Source: Aliidongia sp035943795
GTDB taxonomy: Bacteria > Pseudomonadota > Alphaproteobacteria > ATCC43930 > CGMCC-115725
Direction of reading: 5' to 3'
DNA: 64,000 nucleotides
NCBI RefSeq assembly: GCF_035943795.1
Contig: NZ_DASZBY010000116.1
Coordinates: 1-64,000 of the forward strand
Part shown: positions 35,338-44,071 of the stretch, one piece after another
Layout: the number at the start of each line of letters is the position of its first letter
How positions within the stretch are numbered: the first letter of the stretch is position 1
Position numbers and translations under genes: made by a program
Notes under the pieces: generated by a model
Database searches by the model: none
Seen by the model: only the letters and a program-made list of their open reading frames with translations
What the model was told of the DNA's origin: nothing

Positions 35338-35422
35338 AATCCCGTAGGATCAAACACAATATCCGATCGGCCTCTCCCGGCAGACAAAGAGCGCATCGCG
35401 TGACGTCTTCCAGGAGATTTCG

Positions 35423-36106
35423 ATGTCCCTAGCCTTTGCGTTCCCGACGGATCGTCCCGCTATCGCCGTTCAGACGGCGGCAGCGCGGACGCCCTGGACA
35501 ATGGAGACCGGCCTGTCCACCGTCGGGCCCGTGCTGCATTTCGTGCAGGACCAGGGCATCTATGGCGAGGGCGATGCTGCCGACGCGCTGTTCAAGGTCG
35601 TGTCCGGTGTCGTCAGAACCTGCAAGTTCCTCCGCGACGGCCGCCGGCTGATCGACGCCTTCCATGTCGCAGGCGACGTCTTCGGCGTGGAAGCGGGGGC
35701 CGACTACAGCTTCTCCAGCGAGGCGGTCTGCGATTGCACGGTGGTCTCATACCGCCGCCGCAGTCTCGAAGCGTCGGCCTCGAAGGATACCGGCCTGTCC
35801 CTCGACCTGTTTTCCTATGCGATGCGGAGCCTGGCACGCGCCCAGGTTCATGCGCTGCTGCTGGGTCGGCGCAGTGCGGTCGAGAAGGTGGCGGCGTTCC
35901 TGGTCGAATGGGCAACCCATTCGACCGATACCGACACTGTCATGCTGGAAATGGCGCGCCAGGACATCGCGGACTATCTGGGGCTGACGATCGAGACCGT
36001 CTCGCGCACCCTATCCCAATTCGAGCGCGACCGATTGATCGCGTTCTCCAGCCTGCGTCATATCCGCCTGACGGAGCCGGCAGTGCTTCGGGCTCTCAAT
36101 TCCTGA
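35423..36106 (+). CDS. fixK: FixK, Crp/Fnr-family regulator
   Basis: A 227-residue Crp/Fnr protein. The cyclic-nucleotide-like beta-roll is at about 40-130 (IYGEGDAADALFKVVSGVVR), followed by a dimer helix and a helix-turn-helix with MARQDIADYLGLTIETVSRTL. The E-TVSR recognition residues read TTGAT-type half sites. There is no N-terminal Cys cluster, so it is FixK and not an iron-sulfur FNR. Oxygen information must come from FixLJ. AGGAG precedes ATG 35423. Perfect target boxes occur at 22511 and 32218 in this window, implying local control of both metabolic operons. Confidence 0.93.
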   Translation: MSLAFAFPTDRPAIAVQTAAARTPWTMETGLSTVGPVLHFVQDQGIYGEGDAADALFKVVSGVVRTCKFLRDGRRLIDAFHVAGDVFGVEAGADYSFSSEAVCDCTVVSYRRRSLEASASKDTGLSLDLFSYAMRSLARAQVHALLLGRRSAVEKVAAFLVEWATHSTDTDTVMLEMARQDIADYLGLTIETVSRTLSQFERDRLIAFSSLRHIRLTEPAVLRALNS

Positions 36107-36108
36107 GC

Positions 36109-36131
36109 CGACGATGGCGTCGAAATTTTTT
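36109..36131 (+). terminator. Intrinsic terminator after fixK
   Basis: A short stem CGACG/CGTCG (36109-36113 with 36118-36122) followed by AAATTTTTT, starting 3 nt after the fixK stop. The stem is short but the T-tract is the best in the window. Confidence 0.5.
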
Positions 36132-36181
36132 GCTGGTCTCGGTCTCGGCCATTGCCTCCGGCTTCCTTTGCTTGAGCTCGC

Positions 36182-37873
36182 CTACGAACGAGATGCCGAG
36201 GCCAGCGCGCCCAGCCAGATGGCGACCGCCGCGGCCCCGCCATCGACGGTCCCCACGGCCCGATGGCCCAGGTATTGGGCACGCCCCAGGCGCGGGCTCA
36301 TGGCGGCCGTCGCATCGGCCCCCTGCTTCGCTGCCATGGCCGCCGCACCCAGCGCCATGGTCGGACCCTCGGCAACACGGGCCTCAAAGGTATCCACGGC
36401 CGGCTGCAGGGCATCGATCATCGTCCTGTCGCCGGCGGTGGCGCCGCCCAGTTCCTTGATCGCATCGAGGCCGGCCCGGAAGGCCTTGGCCCAGTCGCCT
36501 TGTGTCGGTGCCGTCGCGCGCGGCAGGGTGCGGGCGGCGCGGATCAGGGCCGTCGCGTAGAATGGTCCCGAACTGCCCGCGATCGCGCGGCGCAAAGTAC
36601 CGCCGATCTCGCACAATGCCGCCGGCGCGCTGACCCAGGTGCTGTCGGGAAGGGCCAGAAGCGCTTCCGCGCCGCGCCGCATGCTGATGCCCAGGTCGCC
36701 ATCACCCGCGGCGCTGTCGAGCGCGGTCAGATGGTCTTCCGCCGCCAGCAGGGCTTGGGCTGCGGCCGCGACGAAGTCCCGGATTCGCCCGGCGCCCGCG
36801 ACCTTCGGGAAATCGCCGATGGTCTCCGCAGATGCCGGAACAGGACGCATTTGTCGCGTAGCCGGCACGCGGCCGTCGCCGACCCAGGCCGGCGCCAGGG
36901 TCGGGGCATCCAGCAGGGCAAGGCGCGCATCGTCGAGCGACAGCACCGACAGCGAGCAGCCCGGCATTTCGAGTGCGGTCATGTAGGTGCCGGCAAATGC
37001 CCGCTCGACGGTGATCCCCCGTCGCCGCAGTTCGCTGAGCGCCCGGCGGGCGACGATCGCCAGCTCCATCGGCGGCGTTCCGCCCAGGTTGTTGACCAGC
37101 AGGGCGATCCGGGCGCCGGCGCTGAGACGGCGATCCTCGACCAGGGTCGTCACCAGCCGGTCGACGATCGCGTCGGCCGGCAGGGCCTTGGTCCGTTCGA
37201 CGCCGCGTTCGCCGTGGATGCCGAGGCCGAGCTCGATCTCGTCCTCGCCGAGCGTGAAGCCGGGGGTTCCGACCGCCGGCACGGTGCAGGCGCCCAGCGA
37301 CACGCCCATCGAGCCCAGGGCGCCGGCGGCCGCTTCGGCGATGTGCTTCACCTCTGCGCGGGACAGGCCGGCGGCCGAGGCGGCACCGGCGATCTTGTGG
37401 ATCAGCACGGTGCCGGCGATACCGCGGCGACGAGCCGGCTCGACCGTGTCGCGTAGTGCCACGTCGTCGGCCACGACCACGACATCCGTCGGGATGCCCT
37501 CGGCGCTCGCCAGTTCGGCGGCGAGGCCGAAGTTCAGCCGGTCGCCGGTGTAGTTCTTGACGATCAGGATGGCGCCGGCCGGACCGGCGACGGCGCGGAT
37601 GGCCGACAGCACGGCATCGACGCTGGGCGACGTGAAGACGTCGCCCGCCACTGCCGCGTGAAGCATCCCGGCGCCGACATAGCCGGTATGGGCCGGCTCA
37701 TGCCCGCTGCCGCCGCCCGAGATCAGCGCCACCTGCCGCTGGGCGGAGGGCGGCAGGTCCGCCCGGACGATGACGTTCTCGGTTTCGAGCAGGGCCTGGC
37801 CCGGATGCAGGTCGGCTTGCCCCTCCAGCAGCTCGCGCACGACGGCGCGAGGATCGTTCACCAGTTTCTTCAA
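36182..37873 (-). CDS. ATP-dependent dihydroxyacetone kinase family (fused DhaK-DhaL)
   Basis: A 563-residue single-chain kinase. The DhaK-like half (1-330) has SGGGSGHEPAHTGYVG and the covalent substrate His in LGIHGERG. The DhaL-like half (about 360-560) has the Mg-ATP residues DSAAGDGDLGISMRRG and GGATAGDRTMIDAL. It phosphorylates dihydroxyacetone, or in newer subfamilies C4 ketoses such as erythrulose. It ends a minus-strand operon, 16 nt after a 2-keto-4-pentenoate hydratase-like gene, and converges on fixK. No glycerol dehydrogenase is nearby, so the ketose substrate is open. Confidence 0.9.
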   Translation of the reverse strand: MKKLVNDPRAVVRELLEGQADLHPGQALLETENVIVRADLPPSAQRQVALISGGGSGHEPAHTGYVGAGMLHAAVAGDVFTSPSVDAVLSAIRAVAGPAGAILIVKNYTGDRLNFGLAAELASAEGIPTDVVVVADDVALRDTVEPARRRGIAGTVLIHKIAGAASAAGLSRAEVKHIAEAAAGALGSMGVSLGACTVPAVGTPGFTLGEDEIELGLGIHGERGVERTKALPADAIVDRLVTTLVEDRRLSAGARIALLVNNLGGTPPMELAIVARRALSELRRRGITVERAFAGTYMTALEMPGCSLSVLSLDDARLALLDAPTLAPAWVGDGRVPATRQMRPVPASAETIGDFPKVAGAGRIRDFVAAAAQALLAAEDHLTALDSAAGDGDLGISMRRGAEALLALPDSTWVSAPAALCEIGGTLRRAIAGSSGPFYATALIRAARTLPRATAPTQGDWAKAFRAGLDAIKELGGATAGDRTMIDALQPAVDTFEARVAEGPTMALGAAAMAAKQGADATAAMSPRLGRAQYLGHRAVGTVDGGAAAVAIWLGALASASRS

Positions 37874-37889
37874 TTCGCGAACCTCGCGT

Positions 37890-38642
37890 TCAGGCGGGGA
37901 GGTCGATTTCCGCGGTGCCGAAATCGGTGAAGGTGACCGTCACATGGTCGCCCGGTTTGGCGAACGGCATGCCGGTGCACGTTCCGGTCGTGATGACCTG
38001 GCCCGCCTTCACGCCCGTCGACTTGCGCAGTTCGTTTACCAGTGCTACGGCCGGCAGCAGCGGGTCGCCGGTCGGATGCTCGCCCCGCTTGCGCACGACC
38101 GTTTCGCCGTTGATCGCCAGGGTCACCTCCAGATCGGCGAGCGCATGGTCCCGCCAATCCGGCCGCACGGTGCCGACGACATAGACGCCGTTCGACATGC
38201 AGTCCGCCGTACGGTCCAGCACGGGAACGTCCGGATAATTGCGGAAGCGGGATGCGACGACCTCGATGCCGACCAGGGCGGTCACGGCCGCCATCACCTC
38301 TTCACGGCCGTATTCCTGGTCCCGCGAGGGCAGGGCGCGGTCGAACCGGAAGCCGATTTCCCCTTCGATGCCCAGCAGGGGCACCTGGCTTGCCTGCTTG
38401 GTCGCGGGGCTTTCCAACAGGCACGAACCGAGGATGATGCCGCGCGTCACCTGGCCTTGGGGAAGGGCGACCTTCCAGCCCGCGATCGTGTCGCCGAGTG
38501 CCGCTGCAGTCGCATCCTGGATCGCATGCGCCTCGGCCAGGTCCGCGGGCTTCGCTTCCGGCGGCAGTGCTTCAAGCCAGTCGCCGGTGCGGCGGGCCGC
38601 CACCAGCAGTTTCACGGCGGCGTCGATCGTCTGTTGGCTCAT
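37890..38642 (-). CDS. 2-keto-4-pentenoate hydratase-like protein (fumarylacetoacetase superfamily)
   Basis: A 250-residue member of the FAH/MhpD superfamily. It has GWKVALPQGQVTRGIILGS, the metal-binding acidic motif GIEGEIGFRFDRALP and GTCTGMPFAKPGDHVTVTF near the C-terminus. MhpD-type enzymes hydrate 2-hydroxy-penta-2,4-dienoates; related proteins decarboxylate oxalocrotonate or hydrolyse acylpyruvates. ATG 38642 is used although the frame continues upstream through a gene remnant. It is followed by the dihydroxyacetone-kinase gene. The pairing suggests catabolism of a sugar-derived keto acid, but this is inference. Confidence 0.83.
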   Translation of the reverse strand: MSQQTIDAAVKLLVAARRTGDWLEALPPEAKPADLAEAHAIQDATAAALGDTIAGWKVALPQGQVTRGIILGSCLLESPATKQASQVPLLGIEGEIGFRFDRALPSRDQEYGREEVMAAVTALVGIEVVASRFRNYPDVPVLDRTADCMSNGVYVVGTVRPDWRDHALADLEVTLAINGETVVRKRGEHPTGDPLLPAVALVNELRKSTGVKAGQVITTGTCTGMPFAKPGDHVTVTFTDFGTAEIDLPA

Positions 38643-38812
38643 GTCAGCTTGCCTGTCCGATATCCAGAACGCGGATGGGCGCGCCATCCAGGAACGCAAG
38701 CGCATTTCAATGCCTTGCTCGAAGGAGACACGATAGACCTCGGCGGTGCCGTAGCCCAGATGCGGCGTCGGCACGGTGTCCGGTAAGGTGCGCAATGGGT
38801 GTTCGCGATCTC
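38643..38812 (-). pseudogene. C-terminal remnant of a D-2-hydroxyacid dehydrogenase
   Basis: The frame running into the hydratase gene encodes EHPLRTLPDTVPTPHLGYGT and then a helix-like AEVYRVSFEQGIEMRLRSW. This is the conserved last block of D-2-hydroxyacid dehydrogenases (the HPLR-x-L and TPHLGY motifs with the catalytic His). Everything upstream (NAD domain, active-site Arg and Glu) is absent: 60 bp further the LysR gene begins. It has no start codon or ribosome-binding site of its own. I read it as a truncated gene left after a deletion or rearrangement. Confidence 0.6.
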
Positions 38813-38871
38813 CGCGCAGCGGGCCAGACCCCCTTCCGGGTCGGCGCAACGCCCTGGCAGGGGGGCTTCCC

Positions 38872-39816
38872 TCATCCGCCAGCCGCATCCGCGAGCGATC
38901 GTTTCTCGATTCCCGGCATGTCGCCGATCCGCTCGACCAGGAAGTCGACCAGCAGCCGGATCCGGGCGATGCCGGTCCGCTCCGGAACGATCAGCATGCT
39001 CAGCGGCACGGACGGCAGCGAATAATCCGGCAGGATCGCTTCGAGCCGGCCGGCGATCACCAGATCGTCGACCAGCCATCGATGGGCCGGCGCAATGCCG
39101 CGTCCGGCGACGAGCGCATCGCGCGCGGCGAGCCCATGGTCGACCCGGAGGCGTCCGCCGAATGGCACCGCGTGGCGTTCGCCGTCGGGTCCCTGCAAGA
39201 CGATCGTGTCGCTGCCCGCCACGTTCGACATCCTGATGCCCTCATGCCCCGACAAATCCTGCGGGACGATCGGCCGACCGCGGACGGCCAGATAGTCCGG
39301 TGCCGCGACCAACAGGCGCCGGCTTTGTCCGAGGACCCGCAACTTCATGGAGCTGTCGGGGATCGGACCCAGGCGAAGCGCGATATCCACGCCCTCGCGC
39401 ACGAGGTCGATGCGCTCGTCGGTCAGGCTGAGGTCGATCCCGATATCGGGGTAGCGGTCCTGAAACGCGAAGATCATCCGGCTCGCGTGCAACACGCCGA
39501 ACGCGGCTGTGCAGGATATCCGGACCGTGCCGGCCGGCGCGCCGCGCGTGCCCTGCGCTTCCTCGCCCGCCTGCTCGACCAGGCGCAGGATCTGGACGCA
39601 GTTGGCGTAATAGAGGCTGCCTTCGTGGGTCATCGTGACCCGCCGCGTGGTCCTGCTGAGCAAGGACACGCCGAGGGCTTCCTCGAGTTCGCGCAACTGG
39701 CGCGTTACCGTCGATTGCCCGATGCCGAGTTCGCGCGCGACCGCCGACAGGCTGCCGCGCTCCGCCACGCGCATGAAGGTCCGCATGCGCTCCAGCGTGA
39801 CGTCGGATCTATCCAT
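38872..39816 (-). CDS. LysR-family transcriptional regulator
   Basis: A 314-residue LTTR. The winged HTH is at about 5-65 (MRTFMRVAERGSLSAVAREL, GIGQSTVTRQLRELEEALG), followed by a substrate-binding domain starting near residue 95 (GTVRISCTAAFGVLHASRM). It belongs to the CrgA-like branch that often sits divergent from a quinone or nitroreductase gene, as here (oxidoreductase start 88 bp away). It probably controls that gene in response to an electrophile. It has also replaced most of an older dehydrogenase gene on its 3' side. Confidence 0.88.
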   Translation of the reverse strand: MDRSDVTLERMRTFMRVAERGSLSAVARELGIGQSTVTRQLRELEEALGVSLLSRTTRRVTMTHEGSLYYANCVQILRLVEQAGEEAQGTRGAPAGTVRISCTAAFGVLHASRMIFAFQDRYPDIGIDLSLTDERIDLVREGVDIALRLGPIPDSSMKLRVLGQSRRLLVAAPDYLAVRGRPIVPQDLSGHEGIRMSNVAGSDTIVLQGPDGERHAVPFGGRLRVDHGLAARDALVAGRGIAPAHRWLVDDLVIAGRLEAILPDYSLPSVPLSMLIVPERTGIARIRLLVDFLVERIGDMPGIEKRSLADAAGG

Positions 39817-39904
39817 TATTCGGCATGATCTTATGCATTATCCTTATCTACCGGATCGTGTCGGCATTGCCTACCTCGAGGGTCGTTTCCCTTGACGGTG
39901 ACCC

Positions 39905-40702
39905 ATGAAAATCCTCCTCGTCTTCGCCCATCCCGAACCGCGCTCGCTCAATGGTGCGCTCCGCGATATCGCCGTTGCGGAACTTCAGAACCAAGGGCAC
40001 GAGGTGCGGGTTTCGGACCTCTATGCCGATCGGTGGAAGTCCGAAGTCGATCGAGCCGACTTCCCCTCGCTGCCGCCGGATGCGCGATTCAAGCCTGCCG
40101 CGGCCTCCGGAGAGGCGTTCGCCGCCGACGCGCTGACCGGCGACGTCCGGGCCGAACAGGGGAAGCTCCTATGGGCCGACGTCCTGATCCTGCAGTTTCC
40201 GCTGTGGTGGTACGGCATGCCGGCGATCCTCAAGGGCTGGGTCGATCGCGTCTACGCCTACGGCTTCGCCTATGGCGTGGGCGAGCATAGCGATCGGCAT
40301 TGGGGCGACCGCTTCGGCGAAGGCACCCTCGCCGGCAAGCGCGCCATGCTGCTGGTCACGACCGGCGGCTGGGAGACGCATTATTCCGCCCGCGGCATCA
40401 ACGGACCGATCGACGACCTGCTGTTCCCGATCAACCACGGGATTCTCTATTATCCGGGTTACGACGTGCTGCCGCCGTTCGTGGCCTACCGGGTCGATCG
40501 TCTCGACCAGGCCGCTTTCGAACCCATTGCCAAACGCCTGCGCGAGCGGATGCGGACGCTCGCGACGACCTCGCCCATTCCCTATCGTCGGCAGAACGGC
40601 GGCGACTATCTGATCCCGAACCTGCAACTCCGTCCCGGCCTGGAAGATTTCGGGGCATCCGGTTTCGCGCTCCACCTGAACCGTGCAGGAACGGCCGGTT
40701 AG
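39905..40702 (+). CDS. NAD(P)H:quinone oxidoreductase-like flavodoxin-fold protein
   Basis: A 265-residue FMN/FAD-dependent reductase. It has the N-terminal flavodoxin motif MKILLVFAHPEPRSLNGALR and the central LQFPLWWYGMPAILKGWVDRVYAYGFAY, typical of the MdaB/NQO1 branch. There is no signal peptide. Such proteins carry out two-electron reduction of quinones and other electrophiles, avoiding radicals. It is divergent from the LysR gene. The C-terminal tail of about 60 residues is longer than in small MdaB proteins. Confidence 0.86.
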   Translation: MKILLVFAHPEPRSLNGALRDIAVAELQNQGHEVRVSDLYADRWKSEVDRADFPSLPPDARFKPAAASGEAFAADALTGDVRAEQGKLLWADVLILQFPLWWYGMPAILKGWVDRVYAYGFAYGVGEHSDRHWGDRFGEGTLAGKRAMLLVTTGGWETHYSARGINGPIDDLLFPINHGILYYPGYDVLPPFVAYRVDRLDQAAFEPIAKRLRERMRTLATTSPIPYRRQNGGDYLIPNLQLRPGLEDFGASGFALHLNRAGTAG

Positions 40703-40747
40703 GGTAGGCAGGCATGGCCGCAGCCAGGTCATTTCCGACGAGCGCGC

Positions 40748-43700
40748 TCAGGGTGCCAGGCGCGTCAGCAACCGCTCGACCGTGGTGAGGCGCGCATCGA
40801 AATCGTCGAAGTTCCCGGGGATGACCAGGCGTTCCTCCTTGGCCTGGGCGGCGGGGACCAGTGGCCGGATGCGCTTCAGGACGGCGCCCATGGCCTTGGG
40901 CAGGGTCAGCGCGATGCCCTTCGGTCCCGCATCGACCTGACGGACGCCGGCGGCGGCGGCCAGGCTTTGCAGGCGGGTGCAGGTGAGCAGGGTCGATGCC
41001 GCGGCCGGCAGCGTGCCGAAGCGGTCCGCCAGCTCCTCCTCGAACGCGTCGATGTCGCCGATCTCATCCATCCGGGCAAGGCGGGCATAGAGATTGATCC
41101 GAGTAATCGCGTCCGGCACGTAGTCGGTCGGGATGGCGCCGGCTTCGCCCAGGTTCAGCACGGGTTTCGCCGCGGTCTCGACGCGTTCGCCCTTCGCCAA
41201 GGCCATGGCGCGGGACAGCAGCCGCTGATAAAGCGCCGCGCCGATCAGCTTCACGTGGCCGGCCTGCTCCTCGCCGACCAGGTCGCCGGCGCCGCGGAAG
41301 TCCAGGTCACGGGCGCTGATCGCCAGACCGGATCCCAGCCGGTCGAACGCCTCGAGCGTCGACAGCCGCGCACGGGTCGCCTCCGGCATCTCCTCGTCGG
41401 GATCGGCCAGCAGATAGGCGATGCCTTGGTTCCGGCCGCGCCCGACCCGCCCGCGCAACTGGTGCAGCTGGGCCAAGCCGAAACGGTTGGGATGCCAGAC
41501 GAGCATGGTGTTGGCGCGGGGCACGTCGAGCCCGCTTTCGATGATGTTCGTCGCCAGCAGGACGTCGCCGTCGCCGTCGGCGAACCCGACCATGACCTCA
41601 TCCGCCTGTTCTGCCGCCAGATCGCCATGGGCGATCTTCACGGCCAGCTCCGGAACCAGCTCCCTCAGCCGGCCGGCCATGGCGTCGATGTCCTCGATGC
41701 GCGGCACGACGAGGAAGCTCTGCCCGCCACGCCGCTTTTCGCGCAGCAGCGCGGTTCGGACCGTAGCGCCGTCGAACGGGACGAGGAAAGTACGGATCGG
41801 GCGGCGGCGCGACGGCGGGCTGGCGATGACGCTGACGTCCTGGATCCCGACCAGGGCGGATTGCAGGGTCCTGGGAATGGGCGTGGCGGTCATGGTCAGC
41901 AGGTGCCCGTGTCCGGCCAACGCGTGCAGCCGCTCCTTCGCAGCCGTGCCGAACTTCTGTTCCTCGTCGATGACCATCAGGCCCAGATCGGCGAAGGCGA
42001 TGCTCTTTCCGGCCACGGCATGGGTGCCAACCACGATCCGCACGGCGCCCGACGCCAGGCCATCCCGGACGGCCCGGGCCTCGGTGGACGAAACGAGCCG
42101 AGAGAGCGGAGCGACCTCGATGCCGGTTCCGGCGAAACGGCGCTGAAAGGTCTGGAGATGCTGCCGTGCCAGCACGGTGGTCGGCGCCACGATCGCCACC
42201 TGTCGGCCGCCCAGGGCCACGGCGGCGGCGGCCCGCAAGGCGACTTCCGTCTTGCCGAACCCGACGTCGCCGCAGACCAGACGATCCATCGGCCGCCCGC
42301 TGGCCAAGTCATCGAGCACGGCTTCGATCGCAGCCGCCTGGTCGGGCGTCTCGGGATAGGCGAAGCGAGCGACGAACCGAGCGAATGGCTCCCTGGGCGG
42401 CACGATGGGCGGGCAGGAGGCCGCTGCCCGCGCCTTGGCCAGGGCCACCAGATGGCGAGCCGTCTCGTCGATCTGCCGGCTGACCTCCGCCTTGCGCTTC
42501 TGCCAGGTATCGCCCTTCAGGCGATCCAGGCCGACGGCATGTGCCCCGGCCCCATAGCGCCAGACGAGGCCGATCTCGTCGATCGGCACGAGCGCGCTGG
42601 TTTCGCCATGATATTCGATGCGCAGCAGATCGCGCTCGGTCCCATTCACCTCGACGAGTTCCAGATCGCGCAGCACGCCGACGCCGTGATCCTCGTGGAT
42701 CACCACGTCGTCGATCCGGAAATCGGGGTCGGCGACCAAGGTCGGCCGCGCGCTCGCCCGGTCGACGAGGCGTCCGCCGAACACGTCCGATGCCGAGACG
42801 ACCAGAAGATCCAGGCCGGCGTCGAGGAACCCGGCTTCGAGATCCGCGCCGAGCACGGCGATCGACCCTGCCGGGAGGGACAAGGCAGCATCCCAGCTCT
42901 CGACCTCGCCGGGGACCAGATCCAGCCCCCGGCGCACGGCCTTGGCCATCGCCCGCGTCTCTGCGGCCACGCCCGCCAGCACGACGCGCCGGCCTTCGGC
43001 CCGATGCCGCTCGACCAGCTCGCACAAGGCCCGTCCCGGGTTTCGCCGCGTGGCAAGGCCGATGACGGGTTCGATGGTTGTCAGGTCGAGGTCAATCGCC
43101 GCCCATCGCTCCAACGACGCGGCCAAATCCTCTTTCGACAGATAGAGGTCGCTCGGCGGCGGTGCCTTTTCTTCCCGGGCGCCCAGCGTGCGGCGGGCAT
43201 CGAAGGCTTCGTCGATCTGCTCGCCGACCAGCTGCAGGCGCGACAGCGCTTCCGGATCTCGCGAGAACGCGGGCTTGGGGATCAGGTCAAACAGCGTCTG
43301 CAGCCCGCCATAGGCCTGCGCCAGACGGTGCTCATCCCCGGCAGCGCGGGCCGCTTCGCCCGACAGGATCAGTTCGGAGGCCGGCCCCAGGATCAATTCT
43401 TCGATTTCGTCTTCGGTCCGCTGCGTCGCCGGATCGTAGCGCCGCAGCTCGACGAGGGTGCCTGCCTCGTCGAGCGAGAGGCGAACCGGGCGCGCGGCAT
43501 CCGCCGGAAAGATGTCGATGACCTCGCCGAACAGTGCGATCTCGCCCGGCTCGTCGACGCGGCTGTCCCCCCGATAGCCGGTCGCGTCCGCGAATGCCGC
43601 TAGCGCATCCCGATCGACCGATTGGCCCCGGCGGAGCGTCAGGAAGGCGTCGCTCACGATCGACGAAGGCGGCAGGCGTTGGACGATGGCGTCCGGCGAG

Positions 43701-44056
43701 GTGACGAGGACGAGCGGTCGCGACGGCTTGCGCGTGAGCACGGACAGCACGCTCATGCGTCGCCCCATCACGTCGGGCGACGGGGGCGCGCGGTCGTAGG
43801 GCAGGCAGTCCCAAGGGGGCAGCACCAGCGCCTCGGCCTGGGGTGCCAGGCCCCGCAAGGCCCGGCCGATCTCCTCGGCGCGGCGATCGCTCGATGCCAG
43901 ATGGACGAGCGTTTCGCTTTCCGCCTGGGCATGACGGCGGACGAGCGCCGCCGCAACGGCCGCACTCGGTGGCTGACCGGAAGCGGCACCCGTCCGGCCG
44001 ACCGGCGGGTGCGCCCCCGGCTGCAGGGCCTCGCCGCCCTTGGGACGCTCGGACAT
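40748..44056 (-). CDS. mfd: Transcription-repair coupling factor-like protein (Mfd)
   Basis: A 1102-residue protein with the Mfd order. It starts with a UvrB-homology region (LPPWDCLPYDRAPPSPDVMGRRM), followed by an RNA-polymerase-interacting Tudor-like domain (VIHEDHGVGVLRDL, IEYHGETSALVPIDEI), a RecG-like SF2 motor (VCGDVGFGKTEVALRAA Walker A, VIDEEQKFG Walker B, TMTATPIPRTLQ, LRGRVGRGRNQGIAYLL) and a C-terminal D7 regulatory domain. It would push stalled RNA polymerase off DNA and recruit UvrA. It is somewhat shorter than typical alphaproteobacterial Mfd (about 1150) and lies among accessory genes, so it may be a second copy. Confidence 0.88.
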   Translation of the reverse strand: MSERPKGGEALQPGAHPPVGRTGAASGQPPSAAVAAALVRRHAQAESETLVHLASSDRRAEEIGRALRGLAPQAEALVLPPWDCLPYDRAPPSPDVMGRRMSVLSVLTRKPSRPLVLVTSPDAIVQRLPPSSIVSDAFLTLRRGQSVDRDALAAFADATGYRGDSRVDEPGEIALFGEVIDIFPADAARPVRLSLDEAGTLVELRRYDPATQRTEDEIEELILGPASELILSGEAARAAGDEHRLAQAYGGLQTLFDLIPKPAFSRDPEALSRLQLVGEQIDEAFDARRTLGAREEKAPPPSDLYLSKEDLAASLERWAAIDLDLTTIEPVIGLATRRNPGRALCELVERHRAEGRRVVLAGVAAETRAMAKAVRRGLDLVPGEVESWDAALSLPAGSIAVLGADLEAGFLDAGLDLLVVSASDVFGGRLVDRASARPTLVADPDFRIDDVVIHEDHGVGVLRDLELVEVNGTERDLLRIEYHGETSALVPIDEIGLVWRYGAGAHAVGLDRLKGDTWQKRKAEVSRQIDETARHLVALAKARAAASCPPIVPPREPFARFVARFAYPETPDQAAAIEAVLDDLASGRPMDRLVCGDVGFGKTEVALRAAAAVALGGRQVAIVAPTTVLARQHLQTFQRRFAGTGIEVAPLSRLVSSTEARAVRDGLASGAVRIVVGTHAVAGKSIAFADLGLMVIDEEQKFGTAAKERLHALAGHGHLLTMTATPIPRTLQSALVGIQDVSVIASPPSRRRPIRTFLVPFDGATVRTALLREKRRGGQSFLVVPRIEDIDAMAGRLRELVPELAVKIAHGDLAAEQADEVMVGFADGDGDVLLATNIIESGLDVPRANTMLVWHPNRFGLAQLHQLRGRVGRGRNQGIAYLLADPDEEMPEATRARLSTLEAFDRLGSGLAISARDLDFRGAGDLVGEEQAGHVKLIGAALYQRLLSRAMALAKGERVETAAKPVLNLGEAGAIPTDYVPDAITRINLYARLARMDEIGDIDAFEEELADRFGTLPAAASTLLTCTRLQSLAAAAGVRQVDAGPKGIALTLPKAMGAVLKRIRPLVPAAQAKEERLVIPGNFDDFDARLTTVERLLTRLAP

Positions 44057-44071
44057 CGGCGCTATGTCCGG

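Noticed and set aside
40967..43603. Open frame of 878 codons antisense to mfd
   Set aside because: No recognisable domain; it mirrors the mfd codon pattern. The mfd motifs are complete on the other strand.
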